In this document: positions 16,798 through 24,306 of the stretch, one piece after another
Layout of the letters: each line of letters starts with the position of its first letter
Numbering within the stretch: position 1 is the stretch's first letter
Assembly (NCBI GenBank): GCA_024235175.1
Contig: JACKMX010000005.1
Location: 592,707 to 656,706, forward strand
Source of the DNA: Chromatiaceae bacterium
GTDB lineage: Bacteria; Pseudomonadota; Gammaproteobacteria; Chromatiales; Chromatiaceae
Length of the DNA: 64,000 bases
Direction: 5' to 3'
Program-made: the position numbers and the translations under genes
Notes under the pieces: model-generated
What the model saw: only the letters and a program-made list of their open reading frames with translations
What the model was told of the DNA's origin: nothing
The model's database searches: none

Positions 16798-17763
16798 TTA
16801 CATCCAGCCCTTTTCCTTATAGTATTTTACTGCGCCGTCGTGCAGCGGGGCACTCAGACCATCCTTGAGCATGTTCGCTTCATTAAGATTCTCGAACGCA
16901 GGATGCAGCTTCTTGAAGCGATCGAAGTTGTCGAACACCGCCTTTACCATCTCATAGATGGTCTCTTCGCTTGATGCGGTGGAGGAGACGAAGGTGGCAA
17001 CCACGCCGAATGAATCCACATCACCATCGGTGCCCTTGTACTGGCCGCCTTTGATGCTGGACTTGGCATAGTAGGAGTTGGCGGCGACCAGGTCGTCGAT
17101 CTCCTTGCCGGTTACCGGTACGATAACTGAGTCACAGGAGGTGGTGGCCTCCTGAATCGATCCACTGGGGTGGCCGACCACGTACACCATGGCGTCGATC
17201 TTGTTGTCGCACAGCGCCTGGGCCTGCTCCGCAGCCTTCAGCTCGGAGGCAAGTTGGAAGTCGGCGCTGGTCCAGCCCTTCGCCGCCATCACCACGTCCA
17301 TGGTGGCGCGCTGACCGGAACCTGGATTGCCGATATTCACCCGCTTTCCCTTGAGGTCATCGAAGGAGTGGATACCCGCATCCGCGCGCGCGACCACGGT
17401 GAACACCTCCGGATGTACGCCAAAAACAGCCCGCAGTTCCGGCCATGGCCCCTGCTCCTTGAATGCCCCTTCACCCTTATAAGCGTTGTACTGCTGATCT
17501 GACTGTGCGACACCCATGTTCTGGTCGCCCGACTTGATCGCATTCAGGTTTGCAACCGAGCCGCCTGTGGAAGGTGCCGTGCACTTGATGCCGGTCCTGG
17601 CGGTATCGCGGTTAACCAACCTGCATATGGATTGTCCGACGACATAGTAAACGCCGGTCTGTCCACCAGTGCCAACGGTGACATACTTCTCTTCCGCCGC
17701 GGCAGAGCCGGTGAGGCCACAGAGCGCCAATGAAGCAAGGATAGGGATGATGCGTAGTTTCAT
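16798..17763 (-). CDS. TAXI-family TRAP solute-binding protein 2
   Basis: 321-residue periplasmic binding protein with a clear signal peptide (cleavage near GSAAAEEK), the opening TVGTGGQTGVYYVVGQ and the central GNPGSGQRATMDVVM. It is the first gene of the TAXI-TRAP operon. GAGGAGC precedes the ATG. The 478 bp upstream, shared with the divergent HTH-cupin regulator, holds the recurrent operator-like motif, so expression is probably controlled by that regulator. Confidence 0.91.
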   Translation of the reverse strand: MKLRIIPILASLALCGLTGSAAAEEKYVTVGTGGQTGVYYVVGQSICRLVNRDTARTGIKCTAPSTGGSVANLNAIKSGDQNMGVAQSDQQYNAYKGEGAFKEQGPWPELRAVFGVHPEVFTVVARADAGIHSFDDLKGKRVNIGNPGSGQRATMDVVMAAKGWTSADFQLASELKAAEQAQALCDNKIDAMVYVVGHPSGSIQEATTSCDSVIVPVTGKEIDDLVAANSYYAKSSIKGGQYKGTDGDVDSFGVVATFVSSTASSEETIYEMVKAVFDNFDRFKKLHPAFENLNEANMLKDGLSAPLHDGAVKYYKEKGWM

Positions 17764-17983
17764 GAATTATTGCTCCTCTTTCTCTCAATACTCGATAAAG
17801 ATTGAAAACAGACGGTGGCGACCTGGATGGTTCTGGTCCGTCTTTATTACTTCTACATTACCTCCACGGCAAAACGGCGATGAAATAAGCTGCCCTTTAA
17901 CCGCTTCAGTCAAACTGAAGAGTATGGCTTGCACCACTCTTCATGTTTGCTTCTCTCGAAAAATGACCACTTGACTCTAGCAT

Positions 17984-18023
17984 AGCTTAATATATTGAAC
18001 AATTATTTTTATATGCCGAACAT
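17984..18023. promoter_or_regulatory. Two putative operators of the PuuR-like regulator
   Basis: AGCTTAATATATTGAACAA (17984-18002) and ATTTTTATATGCCGAACAT (18005-18023) lie in tandem about 220-260 bp before the TAXI protein 2 start. The first resembles the published E. coli PuuR-type sequence AAAATATAATGAACA as I recall it. Assignment rests on recurrence and similarity. Confidence 0.5.
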
Positions 18024-18182
18024 CAATAGGCCTTCAGCAACCTCATGGATCCTCTCATACGGCAAATTACCCCCTGCACATTGGGTTATTTGAATAGTAA
18101 TATATTGGGTATTTCTAATTATTAAGTCTGTATCGAATTTGTTTTAACCGTCATTTCATGCGTATACTCAGGTTAAATCATC

Positions 18183-18201
18183 AGTTTAATATGCCAAACA
18201 C
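18183..18201. promoter_or_regulatory. Putative autoregulatory operator
   Basis: AGTTTAATATGCCAAACAC ends 40 bp before the ATG of the HTH-cupin regulator and differs at only two positions from the site at 5333-5351. This position fits negative autoregulation. Confidence 0.5.
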
Positions 18202-18241
18202 CTTTAGCCCTTTATGACAAACTCAAACCACAGGTGTCTTA

Positions 18242-18784
18242 ATGGATGTAGGAACTCGCTTAAAAGCCGCGCGGAAAAACAGAGGCTTCTCCCAAAGAAA
18301 GCTCGCGCAGATGGCCGATGTGAGCAACGGCACCATCTCGCTGATTGAGCAGAACAAGATCAGTCCTTCGGTATCCTTGCTGAAGCGGCTGCTGGAAGCG
18401 GTATCCATGTCCCTTGGAGAATTTTTTGATGATGCCAGATTCTCGCGTGAGAAACAGTTTTACCGCGCCGATGAATTTACCGAACACACCTTCGGAAACA
18501 TGAAATTTTTCCAGATCGGGGGCAATCTTCAGGGACGGCGGCTGCAGATCATGCGCGAGTGCTATCCGCCGGGCGGGGATACCGGCGACCTTATGCTCGT
18601 CCATCAGGGCGAAGAGGGGGGTATAGTGATCCGTGGTGAAATTGAGGTTACCGTAGGCGATGACGTCGCCCTGCTTTCGGCCGGAGACGCCTACTATTTT
18701 GAGAGCAATATACCCCACCGGTTCCGTAATCCGGGCGACAAGGAGTGTGAGGTCGTCAGCGTCTGTACACCACCAAACTTTTGA
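18242..18784 (+). CDS. HTH-XRE/cupin transcriptional regulator, PuuR-like
   Basis: 180-residue regulator with an N-terminal XRE-type helix-turn-helix (residues 5-60; QRKLAQMADVSNGTISLIEQ) and a C-terminal cupin ligand-binding barrel (residues 105-178; GEEGGIVIRGEIEVTVGDD and IPHRFRNPGDKECEVVSVCT). The length and layout are those of PuuR, the repressor of putrescine utilisation, and of related regulators of amine and amino-acid catabolism. It is divergent from the TAXI-TRAP operon. Repeated motifs in its own upstream region and in the gabD/decarboxylase region suggest it controls both. The ligand is probably an amine or amino acid, by analogy only. Confidence 0.87.
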   Translation: MDVGTRLKAARKNRGFSQRKLAQMADVSNGTISLIEQNKISPSVSLLKRLLEAVSMSLGEFFDDARFSREKQFYRADEFTEHTFGNMKFFQIGGNLQGRRLQIMRECYPPGGDTGDLMLVHQGEEGGIVIRGEIEVTVGDDVALLSAGDAYYFESNIPHRFRNPGDKECEVVSVCTPPNF

Positions 18785-19297
18785 CTGCGAACAGTTCAAC
18801 TTTTCTCTACCGGTTTGCGATGCCGGCTCAAAATGACTTTTAGCATTTTCCGCAATATGTTGCAGATTGCATCACCCTATTTCGACGCGCAACACCTCGT
18901 GTAACCAATCTGTAACAAAAGATAAAAACCTTGGAGCAAGGGCAGTCAAGATAAACCCGTTGCAATTTTCAACAGTATCGGAATTCAAGAAGTGTAATCT
19001 TTTCCTTCAATTGATTCGATCGGTAATACTGGCAATCTTGTCCCTCCGCCAATCAAGCTAGACCAATAAAAAATGTAACCCCTTGTTTTAAATTATTTAT
19101 GATGCTCATTTAGTCGACCGGATAGAAGCGATGCGAATGGTCGAGCCCGGAAAAGAGACAACTTTGGCACGTTAATTGAAGCGTTTAATTCTGTTTACGC
19201 CGTTAGTTTGAGCAAACTCACCATTGGCTCCGTCCGATGCAGAAGCCTGCCAGGTAACGCAATCCACTTCCGTAAATCATCGAGATAAAAAAAATCA
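18785..19297. other. Intergenic region upstream of the phosphate transporter
   Basis: No convincing gene is seen in these 513 bp; a 64-codon frame at 18867 has no ribosome binding site or family resemblance. A Pho-box-like repeat is at 18899-18916. The rest is AT-rich leader of the pit gene. Confidence 0.45.
18899..18916 (+). promoter_or_regulatory. Pho-box-like repeat
   Basis: GTGTAAC, four bases, then CTGTAAC: two 7-mers with 11 bp periodicity, close to the PhoB box layout CTGTCAT-N4-CTGTCAT. It lies about 380 bp before a phosphate transporter gene. The distance is large, so confidence is limited. Confidence 0.35.
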
Positions 19298-20335
19298 ATG
19301 AATACTATCCTTGTGCTGGCAGTTGCTGCCGTTATCATCGTCCTTATATTCGATTACACCAACGGCTTTCACGATGCATCCAACATCATCGCCACGGTAA
19401 TCGCATCCAGAGCAATGACGCCGGTCCAGGCGGTGATTATTGTCGCTACGTTCGAATTTCTGGGCCCAATGCTCGGCGGCACTGCGGTAGCCAACACCAT
19501 CGGCAAGTTCGTCAATATCGGCGATCTCGATGCACTCCCCTCCATAGCTATATTGTTGTGCGGCATTTTCGGTGCCATATTCTGGAATCTCGCCACCTGG
19601 TGGTTTGGCATCCCCTCCTCCTCCTCGCACGCGCTGGTTGGCGGTCTTGCCGGCGCGGTTGTGGTCGCTGCAGGTGCCGACCATGTGGTCTGGGGCTTCC
19701 AGGAACTCGGACAGGGTCATTTCACCGGCGTCACCAAGGTGCTGCTGGCGCTAATTATCTCCCCCATAATCGGCTTCTGGGCGGGATTTATCATCCACCG
19801 GTTGATGAGTTTCTTCCTGCGCGCGGCCAAGCCGATAGTCAACAAATACCTGCGGCAGGTGCAGTTCATCACCTCGGCAGGTCTCGCCTTCTCGCACGGC
19901 GCCAACGACGCGCAGAAGAGTATGGGCATCATCACGCTGGTGCTGCTGCTGGGCGGTTTCATTCCCGAGTTCAAGGTTCCGTTCTGGGTTGTTTTAGCCT
20001 GTGCTACTGCGATCACGCTGGGCATCATGTCCGGCGGCTGGCGCATCGTGCGGACTGTGGGCTTCGGTATCTATAAGGTGCGTCCACTGCACGCCTTCGA
20101 CGCCCAGCTGACGTCGGCGTCTGTGATCTTCGGCGCCTCCATGATCGGTGCTCCGGTATCCACCACGCACGTGGTCAGCTCATCTATCATGGGCATAGGC
20201 GCGTCGGAGCGGCCCAAGGCAGTGCGCTGGGCCAAGGCCAAGGAGATTGTAAGCACCTGGATAATCACCATCCCCGGCGCTGGAACCGTTGCGATCTGCA
20301 CCTATCTTATACTCAAGGTGGTGGGGTTGGCGTAA
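19298..20335 (+). CDS. Low-affinity inorganic phosphate transporter, Pit family
   Basis: 345-residue membrane protein of the PiT/PHO4 family. The duplicated signature is visible as FDYTNGFHDASNIIATVI near residue 16 and FSHGANDAQKSMGIITL near residue 199, each with the G-x-N-D/H-A core that binds phosphate. It imports phosphate, often as a metal-phosphate complex, with protons or sodium. It is followed after 78 bp by a DUF47/PhoU-like gene, the usual partner of Pit proteins in bacteria without PstSCAB nearby. Confidence 0.94.
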   Translation: MNTILVLAVAAVIIVLIFDYTNGFHDASNIIATVIASRAMTPVQAVIIVATFEFLGPMLGGTAVANTIGKFVNIGDLDALPSIAILLCGIFGAIFWNLATWWFGIPSSSSHALVGGLAGAVVVAAGADHVVWGFQELGQGHFTGVTKVLLALIISPIIGFWAGFIIHRLMSFFLRAAKPIVNKYLRQVQFITSAGLAFSHGANDAQKSMGIITLVLLLGGFIPEFKVPFWVVLACATAITLGIMSGGWRIVRTVGFGIYKVRPLHAFDAQLTSASVIFGASMIGAPVSTTHVVSSSIMGIGASERPKAVRWAKAKEIVSTWIITIPGAGTVAICTYLILKVVGLA

Positions 20336-20413
20336 GCGATTTCCGTCCAGGCATCCATCATCCCTGCCTGAAGACCCGATAATTCACATTTCTGAACATA
20401 TGGAGACAAAAAG

Positions 20414-21112
20414 ATGAGCGGCAATTCCAACTCAATGATCACCAAGCTGGTTGACCGGGTATTTCCCGTTATGCCTGACTTCTACGGATTGATGAACGAA
20501 CAGTGCGATGTCCTGGTGGATGCGATGGAGGCACTGGTCCAATACATGGAGGACGGCAGCGAAGAGAAGGCGCTGGCTGTCCGGCAGATAGAAAAGCGCG
20601 GCGATGAGCTCAAGGCCCGCAACATCGATGTTCTGAATCGTGCCTTTGCCACACCCATGGACCGGGAGGATATCTACCGTGCCATAGTTACGCTGGATAT
20701 GGGCATGAACTACGCCAAGACAACCACCCGGGAACTGGAGGTGTTGGGCCTGTCACCCGACAAATATATGCTGGAGATGGCGGTCGAGTACAAAAATGCC
20801 GCGCAGGCGCTGCAGCAGGGATTCAACAGACTGACCGAAAATCCCGCACAGGCGGAAGAAAACGCAGCTGCTGCACGCAAGTCCGAACGCAACATAGAAA
20901 AGATCTATCGCCGTGCCCTTGGGGAGTTGTTCAATGTGGATGAGATGGTGACCAAGCTTGATGCCGACGAGCCCGGTGCAAAGGCACAGGCGATGCTTGC
21001 CGTGGTCGATATGTTCAAACGACGTGAGGTTTATCGCCATCTCTCCAACGGCGCGGACCGGATTGCCCGGGCAGCGGACCGGCTGCATGACATCATCGTG
21101 AAGATTTCCTGA
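20414..21112 (+). CDS. DUF47 (PhoU-like) Pit accessory protein
   Basis: 232-residue all-helical protein of the DUF47/PhoU-like family, which accompanies Pit transporters and is thought to regulate them. It begins with VFPVMPDFYGLMNEQCDVL and has the family arrangement DREDIYRAIVTLD in the middle and RREVYRHLSNGADRIARAAD at the end. The start has GGAGA just upstream. It is encoded 78 bp after pit and so is very likely co-transcribed with it. Confidence 0.9.
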   Translation: MSGNSNSMITKLVDRVFPVMPDFYGLMNEQCDVLVDAMEALVQYMEDGSEEKALAVRQIEKRGDELKARNIDVLNRAFATPMDREDIYRAIVTLDMGMNYAKTTTRELEVLGLSPDKYMLEMAVEYKNAAQALQQGFNRLTENPAQAEENAAAARKSERNIEKIYRRALGELFNVDEMVTKLDADEPGAKAQAMLAVVDMFKRREVYRHLSNGADRIARAADRLHDIIVKIS

Positions 21113-21187
21113 TCAACGGCCCTCGGCTGCGACACTCAGGTAGCAGGTTTGGGTGAAGCGGTCGAGCGTCCCGCGCAGACAGGCAGA

Positions 21188-21976
21188 ATGAAAAAGGGTG
21201 CCACGATTATTCCGTTTCCCGACAGAAGCAATGTCGGGCACCTGATGCGAGCGGATTTACAACGGATCTCTGGCCCGAATCGGCTTTCGGGAAAACCAAG
21301 GTGTGATACCGTTGTCCATAGACTGCCAAATATTGCCGGTTATTACGACCTGATCAACGAACAGTGCGACGTTCTGTCGGATGTATTGAGTCCTCTGCTG
21401 GATTATATGAGAGACGGGGATGAAGCGGATGCCGTTAAGATCAAGGCGATTAACAGGCGAATCGACGCGCTTGCAAGATATCAGCTGGATATGCTTGGTT
21501 GCGCTTCGCTCCTTACCGACGAATTATTGGAACTGGCGCGGGTTTCCATGACCTTGAAGGTGGCAATTGAATACATCAATACCGGTGCGCGCAGATTTTT
21601 GGATCTGAATGTTTCTGCAGATCACTTCATGCTGGAAATCGCTGAAGAGAATATCAAATTTGCCAGCGCCCTGAATCAGGGTTTCTACAAGCTGGCGACA
21701 AATCAGCTTCAAATCGAAAAGGATATCCGGACTGCGCTGGATGCAAAAACCAAGGTGGACAGGGTGTACCACTGTGCTTTGGCATCGATCAGTACAGACA
21801 GTGAAGCGACAAGATACAAGAGATCCCGCTTTGGATACCCGCAAGCGGCACCTGAAATGCGTACCCTGCTTGTACGCCGAGAGGCTTATCACACTCTTTT
21901 CAAGAGCACAAAAAGACTCGCCTGGATTGTCAACCGACTTCAATCAATCGTATCCTATACGGCGACCCGGACTTAA
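21188..21976 (+). CDS. Second DUF47/PhoU-like protein, divergent paralogue
   Basis: 262-residue protein that begins MKKGATIIPFPDRSN and then aligns with the preceding gene (NIAGYYDLINEQCDVL matching MPDFYGLMNEQCDVL, and RREAYHTLFKSTKRLAWIVNRL near the end). It has about 45 extra N-terminal residues and lacks the acidic D-R-E-D motif, reading TDELLELARVSMTLK instead. It is probably a duplicated and diverged Pit regulator. Placed only 75 bp after the first, it forms a three-gene operon. Function is inferred from family only. Confidence 0.7.
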   Translation: MKKGATIIPFPDRSNVGHLMRADLQRISGPNRLSGKPRCDTVVHRLPNIAGYYDLINEQCDVLSDVLSPLLDYMRDGDEADAVKIKAINRRIDALARYQLDMLGCASLLTDELLELARVSMTLKVAIEYINTGARRFLDLNVSADHFMLEIAEENIKFASALNQGFYKLATNQLQIEKDIRTALDAKTKVDRVYHCALASISTDSEATRYKRSRFGYPQAAPEMRTLLVRREAYHTLFKSTKRLAWIVNRLQSIVSYTATRT

Positions 21977-22059
21977 GAAACGATACAAAAACGGCAGCTT
22001 TGAACTGTTTCCCGGTCATCTGTATTGAATCTTCAGGTATTGCTTCTCAGGAGAGTCAG

Positions 22060-23319
22060 ATGAGCCTGAGGCATCAAAAAATCGTTATGACACTTCTGGT
22101 AACAGCGATTCTGCTTTTTTCAGGCACGCTGTCAATCGGCTCGGAAACAGTGACCGACACCCAGGTCAGCATCCATGCTGCGCCAATTCCTTCCCAGCCA
22201 AGCATGTCTGCATCTGCATCCAAAGTGTTGCGAAATATCGTCAATGCCCGGGCTTCTATTCATATGGGAGAGTTGAATCAGGCCGAACGCGAATTGTATG
22301 CCGCCATGAAGCTGATAGAGTACATAAAGGCCATACGCCCAAGCACTCAGATTACTGATCACATATGGATCGCAGAAAAACATCTCGAATCTCAGAAACC
22401 CACCGAAGTCGCACTTGATCTCATACCAATCGAAATCTCATTAACCGATATTGAGGCGGTTCACCAGATACAGCAAGCGAAGCGGCACATCGAGAACACC
22501 CGCTCTCGTCTCGCCAAGCAGGATATGGAGTCGACACGTAAGGAGTTGATACGGCTGCGCGAGTCACTGGACCAAACTGAGGTGGATCTGCCGTTGAATT
22601 CGACTGAAGACCATATCAGCAAGGCCCTAAAACAGCTTGCTGGAAATGATAAAACAGGTGCTGACAACGCGCTTAGAGAGGCGGAAGCCGGCGTGCGATT
22701 TATTTCACTGGGAAATAGCACTCCACTTTCAAAGACCCGCCGATTGCTTTGGCAGGCATTGGAGGATTTCTCCGCAGGACACCACTTGGCAGTAAAGGCA
22801 GGATTAACCAAGGCATTGAACATGCTTGGTAAAATTGAATCCGCAAGCGATCCAAAATCGATGCATGAAGCTCAACGGTTGCGTTCGGAGATCAATGAGC
22901 TTCTGCAGTATGAAGAGCAGAATACCCCGGAAGTGGAGTCCGGGATTACCGGCCTGTGGCATCGGACCGTTGCGCTTATTGAGCGCGAAGCGGAGAATCT
23001 CTACCACGCATGGCGTGACCAACAGACTGAAAATCATCTCTACAGACAGCTTATCGACGCCAGATTTCACCTCTTTTATGCCGGGTACGACCTGTTTGAG
23101 TCCGGCGATCTGGAAAACGCGGAGGGTGAGCTCAAGGAAAGTATAAATTACCTGAGAGAAGCCGTATCAACGGCTTCTGGCCTGCGCAAGGAAAGGATTC
23201 TGGCAATTCGGAAAGATGTGGAAAGCATCTTAAACCATATGGAAAACCCGGACACAAAAACCAGACAGGAATATGACGATGCGCTCGCGGAACTTCGTCG
23301 TCTCATAAAAGAAAAATGA
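22060..23319 (+). CDS. YfdX-like periplasmic helical protein
   Basis: 419-residue protein beginning MSLRHQKIVMTLLVTAIL; ATG at 22060 follows GGAGAG and gives a signal peptide ending near residue 28. The rest is strongly helical with repeated units rich in A-x-x-x-L patterns (VNARASIHMGELNQAERELY, IQQAKRHIENTRSRLAKQD, ARFHLFYAGYDLFESGDLE). These resemble YfdX domains, secreted proteins of the EvgA-regulated acid-stress locus in E. coli. At least two to three such domains appear in tandem. It lies after the Pit operon but its role in phosphate handling is unclear. Confidence 0.6.
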   Translation: MSLRHQKIVMTLLVTAILLFSGTLSIGSETVTDTQVSIHAAPIPSQPSMSASASKVLRNIVNARASIHMGELNQAERELYAAMKLIEYIKAIRPSTQITDHIWIAEKHLESQKPTEVALDLIPIEISLTDIEAVHQIQQAKRHIENTRSRLAKQDMESTRKELIRLRESLDQTEVDLPLNSTEDHISKALKQLAGNDKTGADNALREAEAGVRFISLGNSTPLSKTRRLLWQALEDFSAGHHLAVKAGLTKALNMLGKIESASDPKSMHEAQRLRSEINELLQYEEQNTPEVESGITGLWHRTVALIEREAENLYHAWRDQQTENHLYRQLIDARFHLFYAGYDLFESGDLENAEGELKESINYLREAVSTASGLRKERILAIRKDVESILNHMENPDTKTRQEYDDALAELRRLIKEK

Positions 23320-23637
23320 TAATAAAAATCCAGAGAAGCTATCGCATCGATGGTCCATGGTGAACCCTTTTGGTTAGATCGGTAGTTTCAAAAGAGGGCC
23401 TAGGGCCTAGGGCCGAGGATCAAAGAGCAGCTGCGATCGGTTTTTTCCTAGGCCCTAGGCCCTCAGCCCTTACAGACGCTGTTGCATTGTGCTATCACTA
23501 ATCCGCCGCACCCTGCTAATTACCCATAGGGTATGAGTAATTACGATCTTTTTTTCATTTCTCAATTCACCCTTAAGATTCGTTTAAGCATCACCCTCCA
23601 AAATTCGCGGCAATTTCGAACTGGAGGGTTTAAATCA
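23320..23637. other. Intergenic region before the hemolysin-family operon
   Basis: It contains an 18 bp perfect inverted repeat (23394-23411 with 23447-23464) made of CCTAGGGC units and a nested palindrome around ACCCATAGGGT flanked by TAATTAC (23517-23523) and GTAATTA (23537-23543). The second may be an operator for the downstream operon. An upstream in-frame start at 23533 would run through it but lacks a ribosome binding site. Confidence 0.5.
23394..23464. repeat. 18 bp perfect inverted repeat of CCTAGGGC units
   Basis: GAGGGCCTAGGGCCTAGG (23394-23411) is the exact reverse complement of 23447-23464, with a 35-base loop. It contains tandem CCTAGGGC microrepeats and looks like a dispersed palindromic repeat. 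It may also help end transcription of the YfdX gene. Confidence 0.65.
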
Positions 23638-24306
23638 ATGCTGGAGAAAAAGGGGAGCAATTCTGCGGTTGAGCTACCCACATCCGTTCAGCTCTACCAG
23701 GAATTGATGGGTAATAGAATTGAGGTTGAGAACTTCGTGGGTACGGCTTTTCTGAAGGCTTATGGTGCCCGCATAGATCAGTTTCTCCCTACACTGATGG
23801 CACTGCGCAGCAGTAGCGGTCGGCTGCTGGCTGCGCTTGGTTTGCGCGACCCCATAAATGAGCGTCTTTACCTGGAACAGTACCTGGATCAGGCAGCTGA
23901 ACAGGTTCTGGCTGCTGCAGCTGACTGTGAGGTTGACCGGCGCGAACTGATTGAGGTCGGCAATTTTGCGGTGGGCGCAGCGGGTGGCGGCCGCTGGCTC
24001 ATCACCGCGCTGACGGCATACCTGCATGCGATGGGGCGTTGCTGGGCGGTCTTCACCTGCGGCCCGGTATTGCAAAATGCGTTTTACCGTCTTGGCATTG
24101 AATTGATCGATCTGGCAGCTGCCGACCCTGTCCGGCTGGCTCCGGAAGAGTATCACCGCTGGGGCAGTTACTATGCCCAAAAACCTCGGATCATGGCAGC
24201 TAATGTCGCTCAGAGCCACCAGATCCTATCGGCTCTGTTCGAAAAAGAGTGCGCGCTCAGTCTGCTTTGGCTGGGCGCGCTGCAGGCAGGCCGGCTGGCG
24301 ACATGA
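23638..24306 (+). CDS. Thermostable hemolysin family protein (GNAT-like)
   Basis: 222-residue protein; ATG at 23638 has GGAGGG nine bases upstream. It matches the thermostable hemolysin family (named after a Vibrio protein), with the arrangement RIEVENFVGTAFLKAYGA, LYLEQYLDQAAEQVL, LIEVGNFAVG and RWLITALTAYLHAMGRCWAV. The fold is related to GNAT/acyl-homoserine-lactone-synthase acyltransferases, so an acyl-transfer role is more plausible than haemolysis. Its stop overlaps the start of the AMP-forming ligase (ATGA), so the two are translationally coupled. It is the first gene of a six-gene operon. Confidence 0.78.
   Translation: MLEKKGSNSAVELPTSVQLYQELMGNRIEVENFVGTAFLKAYGARIDQFLPTLMALRSSSGRLLAALGLRDPINERLYLEQYLDQAAEQVLAAAADCEVDRRELIEVGNFAVGAAGGGRWLITALTAYLHAMGRCWAVFTCGPVLQNAFYRLGIELIDLAAADPVRLAPEEYHRWGSYYAQKPRIMAANVAQSHQILSALFEKECALSLLWLGALQAGRLAT

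Larger units (their letters stand above)
17764..18241. other. Divergent control region between TAXI-TRAP operon and HTH-cupin regulator
   Basis: No gene is seen in these 478 bp. The AT-rich half (17980-18200) carries at least three copies of a 19 bp motif and a weaker core match (AATATATTGGG at about 18099-18109), which suggests co-operative repression of both directions. Confidence 0.55.

Noticed and set aside
18867..19061. 64-codon open frame upstream of pit
   Set aside because: No ribosome binding site or family match; lies over the Pho-box-like region.
23394..23464. CRISPR-like or tandem array from CCTAGGGC repeats
   Set aside because: Only one inverted pair with microrepeats and no regularly spaced units.
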